64,000 nucleotides of DNA from Hephaestia mangrovi (GCF_019880555.1 NZ_JAINVU010000003.1:578424-642423); one strand, 5' to 3'. Counted from the first letter of the stretch, positions 49,207 to 59,151 are shown. Made by a program: numbers and translations. The notes: generated by a model not told the origin, from the sequence alone.

Positions 49207-50421
49207 CTTACCGTGGTCCAGATTCGAGCACTTCAGCCGGCCGCTCGGCCATTCAAGGTTTTCGATTCGGATGGGCTTTATCTGCTCGTCCAGCCCAGCG
49301 GCGCACTCCTTTGGCGATTTCGCTATCGATGCTGCGGCATTGAGCGCAAATTATCGCTCGGAAGCTTTCCCGACGTATCCCTGCGGGACGCCCGCCGTGC
49401 GCGGGACTTGGCCAAGGCCGAACTGGATGACGGCATCGATCCCGTCGAAGAGAAGCGACAGAAGCGTCTTCAAGCAGAACTAGCGGCCAAGACCACCTTC
49501 GAGCTGGTCGCCACCGAATACATCGAGAAAATGGAACGGGAGGGGAAAGCGCCCGCTACCATCAAGAAGGCCCGCTGGTTCCTGGAGCTGCTCGAGGGCA
49601 TCGCCCACCGACCGATAGCGGCGATCACACCGCATGAGCTGTTGGACGTCCTCAAGCGCGTCGAACGTCGCGGGCACCATGAAACAGCCGTACGGCTGCG
49701 ATCCTTCGCGGGACGGATCTTCCGCTATGGCTTTGCAACGCTTCGCACCGAGAAGAACCCCGCCGACATTCTTCGAGGCGCGCTGACCGTTCCCCGCGTG
49801 AAGCACCACGCTGCTATCGTTGAGCCGAAGAAGGTCGGCGAACTGCTACGGGCGATCGAGGACTACAAGGGCCGGCCTGAAACGCTCTATGCTCTCCGGA
49901 TCGCGCCGCATGTGTTCCTACGACCGGGCGAATTGCGGCAAGCGCAGTGGAGCGAGATCGACTTCGCCGAAAAGGTCTGGCGAGTGCCTGCGGAGCGTAT
50001 GAAAATGAAGCAGCCTCATGCGGTGCCGCTCTCCAGGCAGGTGCTGTACCTGCTTCAGGATCTGCGCTCGCTGGCACGGTCGAGCGATTTCCTGTTTCCG
50101 GCCTTGCATACCACGCGACGCCCGATCTCCGACAACACCTTGAACGTTGCGCTACGGCGCTTGGGCTTCGAACATGACGAGATGACCAGCCACGGCTTCC
50201 GGGCCATGGCGAGTACGCTGCTCAACGAATCGGGGTTGTGGCATCCCGATGCGATCGAACGAGCCTTGGCGCATGGCGAAAAGGATCGCGTACGCGCTGC
50301 CTATCACCGAGGTGCTCACTGGGACGAGCGCGTTCGCATGGCGCAATGGTGGTCCGATTACCTCGATCAGCTGCGCGTCGGCGGCACGGTGATCAAAGCG
50401 AAGTTTAGGAGGCGTGGATAG
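49204..50421 (+). CDS. int: P4-type tyrosine integrase
   Basis: This 405-residue recombinase has an N-terminal DUF4102-type arm-binding domain (FKVFDSDGLYLLVQPSGALLWRFRYR...KLSLGSFPDVSLRDARRARDLAK), a central core-binding domain and a C-terminal catalytic domain. Catalytic residues visible are Arg in VFLRPGEL, His and Arg in SHGFRAMA, His in LAHGEKDRV and the probable nucleophile Tyr in RAAYHR. It inserts and excises the element at tRNA-Thr. The ATG at 49204 follows AGGAGG. A longer start would lack this site. Confidence 0.93.
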   Translation: MLTVVQIRALQPAARPFKVFDSDGLYLLVQPSGALLWRFRYRCCGIERKLSLGSFPDVSLRDARRARDLAKAELDDGIDPVEEKRQKRLQAELAAKTTFELVATEYIEKMEREGKAPATIKKARWFLELLEGIAHRPIAAITPHELLDVLKRVERRGHHETAVRLRSFAGRIFRYGFATLRTEKNPADILRGALTVPRVKHHAAIVEPKKVGELLRAIEDYKGRPETLYALRIAPHVFLRPGELRQAQWSEIDFAEKVWRVPAERMKMKQPHAVPLSRQVLYLLQDLRSLARSSDFLFPALHTTRRPISDNTLNVALRRLGFEHDEMTSHGFRAMASTLLNESGLWHPDAIERALAHGEKDRVRAAYHRGAHWDERVRMAQWWSDYLDQLRVGGTVIKAKFRRRG

Positions 50422-50803
50422 GCAGGAATTGGGCCGTATCCTGCCCGGCAGGTTTTGATGCGGGACGACGGACACCTGCCGTTGTTACGACCAGCTTGCG
50501 CCGGCAAGCTGCTGTAAGATAGCTAGAAGAATGTGCCCCGCTCAAATAGATCGATAAATTCGAGCAATTATTATTAATATCACGCGAGACAGTGTCATAT
50601 GTAATCCAATTAATCAGATTTGATATTTTTTTCCTGATGGTCTTTATTTGATTTTAGCGAGGCAAGTGCGAATAGTTCTTCAGATGAAACGAACATGAAA
50701 TATGTTATGCTTATTTCGTCACCAAAATGTCATCAACATTACGCGGATGTAACTTACCGCGCCCCTCGCTCGGCAATCGGCCAGCACAGAGGGGTTTTCT
50801 CAA
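50422..50803. promoter_or_regulatory. AT-rich promoter region of the cargo TonB receptor
   Basis: This 382-bp region is much more AT-rich than the genome around it, which suggests foreign origin. It holds the tandem 11-bp repeat listed separately. I see no gene here. Confidence 0.5.
50718..50739 (+). promoter_or_regulatory. Tandem 11-bp direct repeat, response-regulator site candidate
   Basis: GTCACCAAAAT and GTCATCAACAT are abutting direct repeats (8 of 11 identical). OmpR/PhoB-family regulators typically bind such 11-bp tandem repeats. It lies 65 bp upstream of the receptor ATG, and an OmpR-family regulator gene is nearby (54669-55352). Confidence 0.45.
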
Positions 50804-53275
50804 ATGTCTGCTCATTCAAGTTTTTCGGGTCGCGCCGGTCTGCTCGGCAGCACGGCTCTTTTGATGGTGTGCGCGCTTCCCGCGCACGCCCAGTCGACCG
50901 CTACGACGTCCGCGACCGTCCAGTCGGCGGCCGCGCAACAGACTGCTGACACGACACAGGACAGCGGCCAGCTCAAGGACATCATAGTCACCGCGACCAA
51001 GCGCGCGACCGATCTGCAGAAGACGCCGATTTCAATTAGCGTGATCGATCCGCAGATGATCAAGAACGATCATATCCAGAACCTGATCGATCTCGCCGAT
51101 GGCACAGTGCCCAGCTTGCGCATCGCAACGTTCGAGGCCCGGCAGTCGGCGCTGACCGTCGGCATCCGTGGCATGGTGCCGTTCGACCAGAACCAGACCG
51201 CGCGCGATACGCCGGTCGGGGTTTACATTGACGGCGTTTATCTCGGCCGGTCGCAGGGGTTGAACACCGCGCTGTTCGACGTCGAGCGAATCGAAGTTCT
51301 CAAAGGTCCGCAGGGAACGCTGTTCGGCCGCAATACGGAGGGTGGCGCGCTCAGCATCGTCACGGCGGGCCCGACCGGCAAGTTCGGCGGCCGGCTCAGC
51401 GGAGGCATCGGCAATTACGGTAGCTACACCTCGCAGCTGCATCTCAACCTGCCCGAATTTGCGAATATCGCATTTAAATTCGATGGCTTGGTCGAGCACC
51501 AGAATCCGACCGTGAAGGATCCGCTGTCGGGCCAGACTGGCTGGAACTATCACAATGACGTGGGCGGCCGGGTCTCGGCCAAATGGTCGCCGTTCGACGG
51601 TCTATCGGCTACCGTTTCCTACGATCAGGCGAAGGACGAAAACACTCCAAACTTCAGCCAACTGATCACATACAATCCGCTTGGCAAGACGGTCGGTCAA
51701 TACGATCCGGTGACGAACCTGCTCGTTGCGCCTGGCAGCCCTGCCGGCACGACAACCGCCTGCAAGACCTGCATCGCGCCGCTGTCGCCGCTGATCACGC
51801 CAACCGGCGACAACCGTCTGGCTAGCGCGCAGGTAGGCGTTCCACAGCAGCCGAGCGTCGATCGCACCCACGGTCTGTCTGCGCACATCGACTATGACCT
51901 GACCCACAATCTGCAGTTCCGGTCGATTACCGCCTGGCGCGGGGTCGACACCGCGCAGTGGGACAATTCGGGAGGTCCCGCGCGCACGATCTTTGCGCCG
52001 AACGCGCTGTTCAGCAGGTACAGCCTGTCGAACCTTCACCAGCGGCAGTTCAGCCAGGAATTCCAGCTGGTCGGTAGCCTGCCGAAGCTCGATTATGTCG
52101 TCGGGCTATATTACTTCACCGAAGAGGCGCGCGAACTGGCGGCAACGCCTGCGTCTAACCAGTGGAACGCGGACGGCACCAGCTACACGATTCTGTCGGA
52201 ATATGCGACGGCGCCCATTACATCGAAAAATCAGGGCTGGGATTATCCCGGTTCCTGGTTCGTCCAGCGCGACAGCCAGGCAAACGCCCACAGCTACGCC
52301 GTGTTCGGTCAGGCAACGTGGTCGCCACTGCCGCAAATCCACATCACCGCCGGCGGTCGTTATACCAAGGACAAGCGTCGTGGCTCGTTGACGACCGTTT
52401 CTGGCGTCGCGACCCCTTGGACCTTCCGTTACAATAACGGCCGCTTCGACCCGATGGTCACGCTGGCCTGGACCCCGACCGACACGCTCAATTTCTATGC
52501 CAAATACTCGACCGGCTACCGTGCCGGCGGCGCGAACGATCGATCGGCAACATTCCTCGCGTTCGGGCCCGAAGCTGTCAAAGCCTATGAAGTCGGCGCC
52601 AAGACCGAATTTCTCGATCGTCGCGTGCGGTTGAACCTTGCCGGCTATATCATGAACCGGACGGGGACGCAGACGGACTTCGACAATGTCGATACCAATC
52701 CCTTCCTGCCGGGCACGACCATCCCGAACCCGACGTTCAACCTCCACACCGAAAATACCGCTAATGCGCCTGGCGTGTCGAAAATCCGTGGTGTCGAGGC
52801 CGATCTGACGGTGAAGCCGACCGATAATCTAACGCTCGGCGCGTCCTACGCCTATACCTACACGCATGTCCCGCCTACGCCGAACCCCAACCTCGGCGGC
52901 GTCCTTTACCAAGTCTACGTCGTGTATACGCCGACGAATGCGGCATCGGGCTACATCGACTACAGCTTGCCGTTGACCGCCAACCGGGTGCGTCTCACCG
53001 CTCACATCGACGCCAATTATGCTGATCCGCAGTACAGCTTCCAGAACGAACCCACGCGGACCGACAGCAGCTTCGTAGTGAACGGTCGCCTGGCAATCGC
53101 TGATATCCCGCTCAACGAGTCAGGCACCAAGCTCACCGTCGATGTGTGGAGCCGAAACCTGTTCAACACCACCTACATTTATCGCCGTTCTGCGGCCAAC
53201 GATGCGGTGCTAGGCGATTATGGCAACTTCAATCCGCCGCGCACCTTCGGTATCGAGGGCACGCTGAACTTCTGA
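50804..53275 (+). CDS. TonB-dependent receptor (element cargo)
   Basis: The 823-residue protein starts after AGAGGGG and has a signal peptide (GLLGSTALLMVCALPAHAQ). A TonB-box-like DIIVTATKR segment, plug domain (VGIRGMVPFDQNQ, VERIEVLKGPQGTLFGRNTEGGAL) and a 22-strand-type barrel ending in FGIEGTLNF follow. This shape resembles receptors for siderophores or small aromatic/plant compounds more than the glycan receptor at 18995. The ligand is unknown. It converges with a two-component system that may control it. Confidence 0.9.
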   Translation: MSAHSSFSGRAGLLGSTALLMVCALPAHAQSTATTSATVQSAAAQQTADTTQDSGQLKDIIVTATKRATDLQKTPISISVIDPQMIKNDHIQNLIDLADGTVPSLRIATFEARQSALTVGIRGMVPFDQNQTARDTPVGVYIDGVYLGRSQGLNTALFDVERIEVLKGPQGTLFGRNTEGGALSIVTAGPTGKFGGRLSGGIGNYGSYTSQLHLNLPEFANIAFKFDGLVEHQNPTVKDPLSGQTGWNYHNDVGGRVSAKWSPFDGLSATVSYDQAKDENTPNFSQLITYNPLGKTVGQYDPVTNLLVAPGSPAGTTTACKTCIAPLSPLITPTGDNRLASAQVGVPQQPSVDRTHGLSAHIDYDLTHNLQFRSITAWRGVDTAQWDNSGGPARTIFAPNALFSRYSLSNLHQRQFSQEFQLVGSLPKLDYVVGLYYFTEEARELAATPASNQWNADGTSYTILSEYATAPITSKNQGWDYPGSWFVQRDSQANAHSYAVFGQATWSPLPQIHITAGGRYTKDKRRGSLTTVSGVATPWTFRYNNGRFDPMVTLAWTPTDTLNFYAKYSTGYRAGGANDRSATFLAFGPEAVKAYEVGAKTEFLDRRVRLNLAGYIMNRTGTQTDFDNVDTNPFLPGTTIPNPTFNLHTENTANAPGVSKIRGVEADLTVKPTDNLTLGASYAYTYTHVPPTPNPNLGGVLYQVYVVYTPTNAASGYIDYSLPLTANRVRLTAHIDANYADPQYSFQNEPTRTDSSFVVNGRLAIADIPLNESGTKLTVDVWSRNLFNTTYIYRRSAANDAVLGDYGNFNPPRTFGIEGTLNF

Positions 53276-53287
53276 ACCTGACACCCT

Positions 53288-53330
53288 GCGAGCGGCGCAG
53301 ACCATCGGTCCGCGCCGCTCGCTTCTTTTC
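53288..53330 (+). terminator. Rho-independent terminator after the cargo TonB receptor
   Basis: A perfect 11-bp stem (GCGAGCGGCGC/GCGCCGCTCGC) with a 13-nt loop is followed by TTCTTTTC, 12 bp past the stop codon. Confidence 0.85.
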
Positions 53331-54672
53331 ATGCGGCGGCAGACTGGATGACGACGCGTAAACCCGGGTCGGCATCCTCGAGCATCATCACCGCCTGATG
53401 AAGGCGCGCGATCGACGCGACAAGCGCGAGTCCAAGTCCATGGCCGGCGCCATTCTGATGAGGATCGATCCGTCCGAACCGGCGCATCGCGATATCGCGC
53501 ACGGCGCTGTTGATCCCAGGGCCATCGTCCTCGACGACCAGCCGAACGCCTTGTGCGCTGGTCGTCACGCCGACCGAGATGCTAGTTCCTCGGGGCGTAT
53601 GGCGCAGCGCATTCTCGACGAGATTGAGGGTCATCTGCACCAGCAGTTGCCGATCGCCACGCATGGCTGCCGGTTCGCATCGCGCCATTGCCAACCCGTG
53701 CCCGCTGTCCTCGGCAATCGGCGTCAACGTCTCGACGACTTCGCCAACCAGCGACCCGAGGTCGAGATCGACAAACCCTGCTCGTCGCTGCCCGCTATCG
53801 ATTTCCGCGATGCGCAGCATGGCGGCAGACATCGCGAGCAACCCGTCGGCCTCGGCCAGCGCCAGCTCGATCTCATCGCGAATATCAGCTGCCGACGGCT
53901 TCTTGACGATGGCGGCTAACAGTCCGCGTAATCGTGCCAACGGCGTGCGGAGCTCGTGCGACAGATCATTGGTGACGTTGCGAATCTCCGCCATCAACTC
54001 GCCGATCCGATCGAGCATCCGGTTGAAGGCTGCGGCCTGGTGATCGAAGGCATCGTGTGATCCGATCGTCGGCACGCGACGGCTCAGATCGCCATCGATG
54101 ATCGCATCGACAGTCTGGCGCATCGCAAAAATTCGTCTCGCGACCAGCGTTCGAAACAATAGCAGACCGGCGATGACCACAGCGATGATCGTGCCGAACA
54201 CAACGACGTAGCTGCGCGCACGAGCGGCCGAATAATTGTCGATCGGCTCAGTCTCGATGATCACGATCAGTCGCAGGCCACCCGGGAGCACTCTCGTAAA
54301 CGCGCGTCCGTGCGTCAGGCCGAGAATGTCGTCAGCCGCCGACAACCGCGAAAAGCCGGCGGGCAGCAGTCTGGCGAAGCTGATGTTCCCAGCAATCTCG
54401 CGCCCGTGCCGATCGATCAGCACCATGCCGAGATCGCCTGTGTCGCGATTATTGGATAGATCGTCGATCCGCGCTGAAATCGTCTTCGGGTCTGCGGTCG
54501 CGCCGTCAGGTGAAATCGATTCACTTACGTCTACGGCTCTCTCCTCCGCTAGCCGCACGACGGCGTGCTGTGTCGTCAGAAAGAGCATGACGCCACCCAA
54601 AGTGGTGACAGCCAGGAACAGCAAAATGAACGTGATCGTCAGCGATTGCAGCGATCGCGTGAACACCCTCAA
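53329..54672 (-). CDS. Sensor histidine kinase (EnvZ/OmpR-type)
   Basis: The 447-residue protein has two membrane segments (ITFILLFLAVTTLGGVMLFL and VVVFGTIIAVVIAGLLLF) flanking a periplasmic sensor of about 130 residues. A HAMP domain, a dimerisation domain with the phosphoacceptor His in DLSHELRTPLAR and an HATPase domain (NLVENALRHTP, VEDDGPGI, GHGLGLALV) follow. The stop is close to the terminator of the TonB receptor. Its start overlaps the regulator stop (ATGA), so the pair is one operon. Confidence 0.92.
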   Translation of the reverse strand: MRVFTRSLQSLTITFILLFLAVTTLGGVMLFLTTQHAVVRLAEERAVDVSESISPDGATADPKTISARIDDLSNNRDTGDLGMVLIDRHGREIAGNISFARLLPAGFSRLSAADDILGLTHGRAFTRVLPGGLRLIVIIETEPIDNYSAARARSYVVVFGTIIAVVIAGLLLFRTLVARRIFAMRQTVDAIIDGDLSRRVPTIGSHDAFDHQAAAFNRMLDRIGELMAEIRNVTNDLSHELRTPLARLRGLLAAIVKKPSAADIRDEIELALAEADGLLAMSAAMLRIAEIDSGQRRAGFVDLDLGSLVGEVVETLTPIAEDSGHGLAMARCEPAAMRGDRQLLVQMTLNLVENALRHTPRGTSISVGVTTSAQGVRLVVEDDGPGINSAVRDIAMRRFGRIDPHQNGAGHGLGLALVASIARLHQAVMMLEDADPGLRVVIQSAAA

Positions 54673-55352
54673 TCCGCTTTCAGCATGTAGCCGACGCCGC
54701 GTGCCGTCACGATCAGATCGTCGTCGCCGAACTGCGTCATCTTCACCCGCAACCGACGGACATACGCGTCGACGATGTTGGTCGTCGGTTCGAAATCATA
54801 TTGCCAAACCTGTTCGATCAGCATCGGCCGGGTCATCACGGCCCCCGCATTTCGTGCCAGCACCAGCAACAGCTTGAACTCTGTGCGCGGCAGATCGAGA
54901 TCTCGATCATGTCGCCACGCCCGAAACTTGGTCGGACTGATCACGATATCCCCGACCCGCACGGTGTCAGACGCGCCAGCGGGGAAGCGACGTGCCCGGA
55001 TCAGCGCCTGCAGGCGTGCCTCGATCTCGGCGGGATCGGCGGGTTTGACGACATAATCGTCTGCGCCGGCTGTCAGCCCCTCCACCTTGTCCATCGTCTG
55101 GCCCAGGGCGGTGAGCATCAGCGTCGGCATCGTGATGCCCTGCTTACGCAGCGCCTCGATCACGACCATCCCGTCAAGCCGCGGCAACATACGATCGAGA
55201 ATGATCGCGTCGAATGGATTGGCTGACAGCATCGCCATTGCCGCCTGGCCATCGCCTGCGACCGTAACCGTGTTCCCAAATTCCGAGAGTTGCGTCGCCA
55301 GCAAGTCAGCGAGAGCGGCGTCGTCCTCGACGAGAAGTATATTGAGATTCAT
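54669..55352 (-). CDS. OmpR-family response regulator
   Basis: The 227-residue protein has a receiver domain with the acidic pair EDD near the start, phosphoacceptor Asp in ILDRMLPRLDG and the conserved Lys in VVKPADP. A winged-helix DNA-binding domain follows (RTEFKLLLVLARNAGAVMTRPMLIEQVWQYDFEPTTNIVDAYVRRLRVK). It is first in the operon with the kinase. The tandem repeats before the adjacent TonB receptor gene are a plausible target. Confidence 0.93.
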   Translation of the reverse strand: MNLNILLVEDDAALADLLATQLSEFGNTVTVAGDGQAAMAMLSANPFDAIILDRMLPRLDGMVVIEALRKQGITMPTLMLTALGQTMDKVEGLTAGADDYVVKPADPAEIEARLQALIRARRFPAGASDTVRVGDIVISPTKFRAWRHDRDLDLPRTEFKLLLVLARNAGAVMTRPMLIEQVWQYDFEPTTNIVDAYVRRLRVKMTQFGDDDLIVTARGVGYMLKAD

Positions 55353-55755
55353 GCCGGGACCCGATCACGATGATGGCAATGGCGGAATAGAGATTGATGG
55401 GCAGGATTCGGTTGCGACCGGAGTGTGATGATCCAACGACGGGAGTTCAAGCTCGAGGGGGCCGCGCCGTCGGGGAGCGATCGTAGCAGTCGCGACGGAA
55501 AGCGACCGGGACGCCGCGTTCTATCGTGCGCGGCGCGCCCAGCCTGGTGCCGTTCGTCACGTTGGCTAGAATAGCGGCAGCTTTCGGGAGTGGCGCCAAG
55601 GGTCCCCAACGACCGAAATTAGGGCGCGAAGCTGACGCGCTGGCTTGACGTCTGGAACGTCCGCTATCCCGATCTGCGCTGCTCACAGGAGACATTCCGG
55701 ATCGTCGAAAGACCAGACATTTTGCTTCAGGTCTCGCACGCCACGCCCCTTCCTC
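55353..55755. other. Intergenic region between response regulator and relaxase
   Basis: This 403-bp stretch should hold the promoter of the two-component operon. I see no complete gene, tRNA or clear repeat. Scattered short frames could be remnants of a lost gene. Confidence 0.35.
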
Positions 55756-58653
55756 TCACATCCCGATCCCAAGCCCCCTGCTTCGCCCACGACCAATCAT
55801 GTCGCCGAGCGCCCGGCCGACGCTCTCGACCGAGTGCGCCGGCAACCCCAGCTGTACACGGCGATTGCGCAGCAGCGATTCTACCTGCGGATCGCGCTCG
55901 AGGCCTTTGGCCATGCCGATCATCCGATCGCCCAGCGTGTTAGCGCGTGTGGTCTCGTGCCTGTCCAAGAGCAGCCGGCGTTGCCGCTCGAGCGTTTGCC
56001 AGCGCCGAACGAACACGTCGGCGCGAAGGTTGGGATCGGTCCGCATCTCGGCCTCGAGCTGCATCGCCTGGATGGTGTTCCGCGTCTGCCCCTTGGACGC
56101 TTCGGTGATCAGGCCGCGATCGTTGGCAAACGCTGCCTCGAGATTTCGCGCGCCATCGGGTTGGATTGTATTGAGCTGCGCACGACTATTGGCAAGCTCG
56201 GCGCGTTGCTCCGCGGTGGGTTTGTCGCCAAGAGACTGCGCGAACAGCATCGCCCGAACGACCCGCCCGTGCCGGGTCACCGCTGACGAAAGGTCTGGCT
56301 GTGGTTCGCGGGTCGCCGTTGGGGTCGGATCCCGCGTTGGCGCAATGATGCGTTCGACTGTCGCTGGTTGCCGCTGTGGCGGGGATACCGACCTGAGCTT
56401 GAGCCCCGCGAACCGACTACGTGCCGGTTTGGGCAGCTCGATCCGTCGGCAATCGGCGAATGCGCGCGCATAGTCCGACGCCATGTCCTTGCCGCGCTCG
56501 CGCGACAGCACCCGCGTCAGCGCCTGCCGGTCAGCGAAGTCATCACGACCATAGTGGAGATCGACGCTGTCGCGATGACGAGAGAGTGCGACATAGGCAG
56601 CGTGTCGATCGAGCCCCGGTGTCGCCAGCACATGCACGCGGTCGACCGTCACCCCCTGCGCCTTGTGGATCGTCGCGGCATAGCCATGGTCGACGGCGTT
56701 ATAATCCTTCACGTCGAATGCGACCGCGCGACCGTCATCGAGCAACACCGCCATGCGGGCTGGCGTGACGGATTGCACTTTGCCGAGCGTGCCGTTCTTC
56801 ACACCCAGGCTGCGCTCGTTGCGCAGGAACATGACGCGATCGCCGCTGGCGAACGCGCGTTCGCCGCGCTCGGTGGTGACCGTCACGTCGACGCCGAGTT
56901 CGCCGCCCGCGCGCAGCCGACTGCGCGCAGCAATGTTCAGCGCGCGCACCTCGTCGTTTGTATGCGTCAGGATGATGCGTGACGCTTCCGGCGCACTGTG
57001 CCGGTCGCGATCCCAACGCTGGATCAGTCCGACGCGTGCCTCATCGCGCGTCTCGGCACTGTGGATGCGGTCATGGCGATCGTACAGGCTGATCGCCTCG
57101 CCGGTGCGCTCGGTAGCAAGATACCGCGTAGCGTCGCGCTGCCAGTCCTCGCGTTGACGGCGGATGTCGGTAATCTCGACACCGCCATGCCGCTCGGCCA
57201 CCGACCGGAACGCCGCCCCCGCCTCGATCGCCTGGAGCTGCTCGGGATCGCCGACCAGTACGACCTTGGCGCCGCGTTTCTCGGCTTCGGATAACACCCG
57301 CTCCATTTGACGCGTGCCGATCATTCCCGCCTCGTCGATCACCAGCACGTCGCGATTGGTCAGCAGGTCGCGACGCTCGGACCATTGATGCTCCATGCTC
57401 GCGATGGTCCGCGATGCGATGCCTGAGCCGCCTTCCAGATTCTCGGCGGCGATGCCCGACAGCGCGACGCCGCGGACCTCGTACCCGGCGCTCTCCCACG
57501 CCTCACGGGCAACGCCGAGCATCGCCGACTTGCCAGTGCCGGCATAGCCGATGACAACGCCCAGCCCTTGCCCCTTGGTGACGTGATCGAACGCGCTGCG
57601 CTGCTCGCTCGACAGCACCAGTCCGCGCATCTCTGCGCGCGCAAGCGCGAGCTTGCGGTGTTGCTCACCGACGCCGTGGCGCCGCGCCGCTACCAACCGG
57701 ACGGTGGCCCGCTCGAGCCGCTGCTCGGTGGCGATCATCTCGCGGCTGGTGAACCGGTCGTGCCCGCGGCCGTCCTTGCCGAGCGCGACGAGGTCGGGCG
57801 ATGCGCGCACCGCCGCCATCACTTTGTCGAACTGTTCCTTCCCCTCGCTATGGCGGTGCACGAACATGCCGAGATCGCGCGTCGTGAACGTCGCCTGGGT
57901 GCGGGTGATCGCATCGAGCGCGAGCGCCGGGTTCGCCAGCAGCTTGTCGCCATTGGCGCGCGCAATCGCGTGATGCTCGTCGAGCCGTTCGGAGACCAAT
58001 CCCTCGGCGACCATCCGGTTCGCCGCAGGACCGATCTTGTGCTGCGGCTCGAGATCGATGCCTTGCGCCTCGAGACTGCGGTGATCGACCCGCGCGTCGA
58101 TGTCCAGTTCGGCGAGCCGCGTGTTGACGTGCTGCTCCCACGCTTCGCGCCAATGCTCGAGGAGGTCGGTTCGGTTCCACTCGCGCATCTTCGGCCCGAA
58201 CCCGTCGGCATCGACCGAGCGCATCGTCAGCATCACGTGCGCGTGTGGCTTGGGCATGCCGTCGGTGCCGATATCCCAATGCACATTGAGATCGGCGATC
58301 ATCCCGCGGTCGACGAACTCGGCTTTCACGAACTCGCGCGCCAGGCGGATACCTTCTGCCTGGTCGAGCTCGCGCGGGATGGCGAACTCGATCTCACGCG
58401 CGAGCTGCGCGTCCTTCCTGACCTCGGCCGCTTCGACGTCATTCCACATCCGCTCGCGGTCGCGCAGATGCTCGGGCGCGCCATCGGGCAGCAGCACTTC
58501 GGAATGCACGACCCCCGCCTTGTTGGAGAAGTCGTGGTGGCGATCGAGCCGCTGGTCGTGCAGCCGCGAGGCGGAGCGATAGGCGGCAGCCGCCAACGCC
58601 GACGATCCGGCAGCGCGCGAGATGACTTTGGCGGAGAAATGGTAGATCGCCAT
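55756..58653 (-). CDS. traA: TraA-type conjugative relaxase/helicase (MobA/MobL family)
   Basis: The 965-residue protein joins an N-terminal MobA/MobL relaxase (MAIYHFSAKVISRAAGSSALAAAAYRSA, metal-binding PKPHAHVML near residue 130) to a RecD-like helicase with Walker A GYAGTGKSAML and Walker B LVIDEAGMIGTRQ, and UvrD-like C motif AYVALSRHRDSVDLHYG. It should nick oriT and unwind the transferred strand, as Ti-plasmid TraA does. The start at 58653 matches the family N-terminus. It diverges from traC/traD-like genes with oriT between them. Confidence 0.93.
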   Translation of the reverse strand: MAIYHFSAKVISRAAGSSALAAAAYRSASRLHDQRLDRHHDFSNKAGVVHSEVLLPDGAPEHLRDRERMWNDVEAAEVRKDAQLAREIEFAIPRELDQAEGIRLAREFVKAEFVDRGMIADLNVHWDIGTDGMPKPHAHVMLTMRSVDADGFGPKMREWNRTDLLEHWREAWEQHVNTRLAELDIDARVDHRSLEAQGIDLEPQHKIGPAANRMVAEGLVSERLDEHHAIARANGDKLLANPALALDAITRTQATFTTRDLGMFVHRHSEGKEQFDKVMAAVRASPDLVALGKDGRGHDRFTSREMIATEQRLERATVRLVAARRHGVGEQHRKLALARAEMRGLVLSSEQRSAFDHVTKGQGLGVVIGYAGTGKSAMLGVAREAWESAGYEVRGVALSGIAAENLEGGSGIASRTIASMEHQWSERRDLLTNRDVLVIDEAGMIGTRQMERVLSEAEKRGAKVVLVGDPEQLQAIEAGAAFRSVAERHGGVEITDIRRQREDWQRDATRYLATERTGEAISLYDRHDRIHSAETRDEARVGLIQRWDRDRHSAPEASRIILTHTNDEVRALNIAARSRLRAGGELGVDVTVTTERGERAFASGDRVMFLRNERSLGVKNGTLGKVQSVTPARMAVLLDDGRAVAFDVKDYNAVDHGYAATIHKAQGVTVDRVHVLATPGLDRHAAYVALSRHRDSVDLHYGRDDFADRQALTRVLSRERGKDMASDYARAFADCRRIELPKPARSRFAGLKLRSVSPPQRQPATVERIIAPTRDPTPTATREPQPDLSSAVTRHGRVVRAMLFAQSLGDKPTAEQRAELANSRAQLNTIQPDGARNLEAAFANDRGLITEASKGQTRNTIQAMQLEAEMRTDPNLRADVFVRRWQTLERQRRLLLDRHETTRANTLGDRMIGMAKGLERDPQVESLLRNRRVQLGLPAHSVESVGRALGDMIGRGRSRGLGIGM

Positions 58654-58682
58654 GGCGGCAAACCATCTACACCAAACAAGCG

Positions 58683-58710
58683 ACGTCGGCACGACGTATA
58701 AGCGCGCCCT
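58683..58710 (-). other. oriT: Origin of transfer (oriT) with nic region
   Basis: Between traA and the TraC-like gene lie a perfect inverted repeat ACGTCG-GCA-CGACGT (58683-58697) and then ACGTATAAGCGCGCCCT (58694-58710). The ACGTATAA...GCGCCCT pattern matches, from memory, the nic region shared by Ti-plasmid and RSF1010-type (MOBQ) origins. The nick is expected just before CGCCCT, but the strand and base are inference. Confidence 0.7.
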
Positions 58711-58809
58711 CGAAAGATTTCATCAATCTCGGGACGAGGATATCCCAAGAGATTTCAGCGCATTGTTTGTGATCGGCTCCCACGATAACTGGTCGGTCCC
58801 CACTTCACA

Positions 58810-59151
58810 ATGGAGGACCGACTCGTGCGAAAACCCCGCGACTATGACGCCGAACTAAAGGCGCTCGACGACAAGTCGAGACAGCTCAAACAACGCAAGG
58901 TTCAGCAGCTCGGCGAGCTGGTGATGGCGACGGGCGCCGACGCGTTGTCGGTCGAGGAACTCGCTGGTGCGCTTCTCGGGGTCGCGGCGCAACGCGATAC
59001 AGCGACCAGGGCGGCGTGGCGGTCCGCGGGCGACGCGTTCTTTCGCGGCAATACGAAGACCGCTGCTCACGGAAATCCGCGCGACGGCAAAGGCGTTGCG
59101 CCGGGCGGCGGTTCGCCGCCATCGACTGACGCTAAAGCTGGCGCGTCATGA
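58810..59151 (+). CDS. TraC-like conjugal transfer accessory protein
   Basis: This 113-residue protein is basic and helical (KPRDYDAELKALDDKSRQLKQRKVQQLGELVMATGADALSVEELAGALLG), resembling TraC of Ti-like plasmids, which assists the relaxase at oriT. The C-terminal third is low-complexity and glycine-rich. It is divergent from traA, as in Ti plasmids, with the next TraD-like gene 16 bp downstream. Database names for this family vary (TraC or TraD). Confidence 0.75.
   Translation: MEDRLVRKPRDYDAELKALDDKSRQLKQRKVQQLGELVMATGADALSVEELAGALLGVAAQRDTATRAAWRSAGDAFFRGNTKTAAHGNPRDGKGVAPGGGSPPSTDAKAGAS

Noticed and set aside
50695..50949. 84-codon frame before the cargo TonB receptor
   Set aside because: It overlaps the receptor start in another frame, has no family resemblance and covers the promoter repeats.
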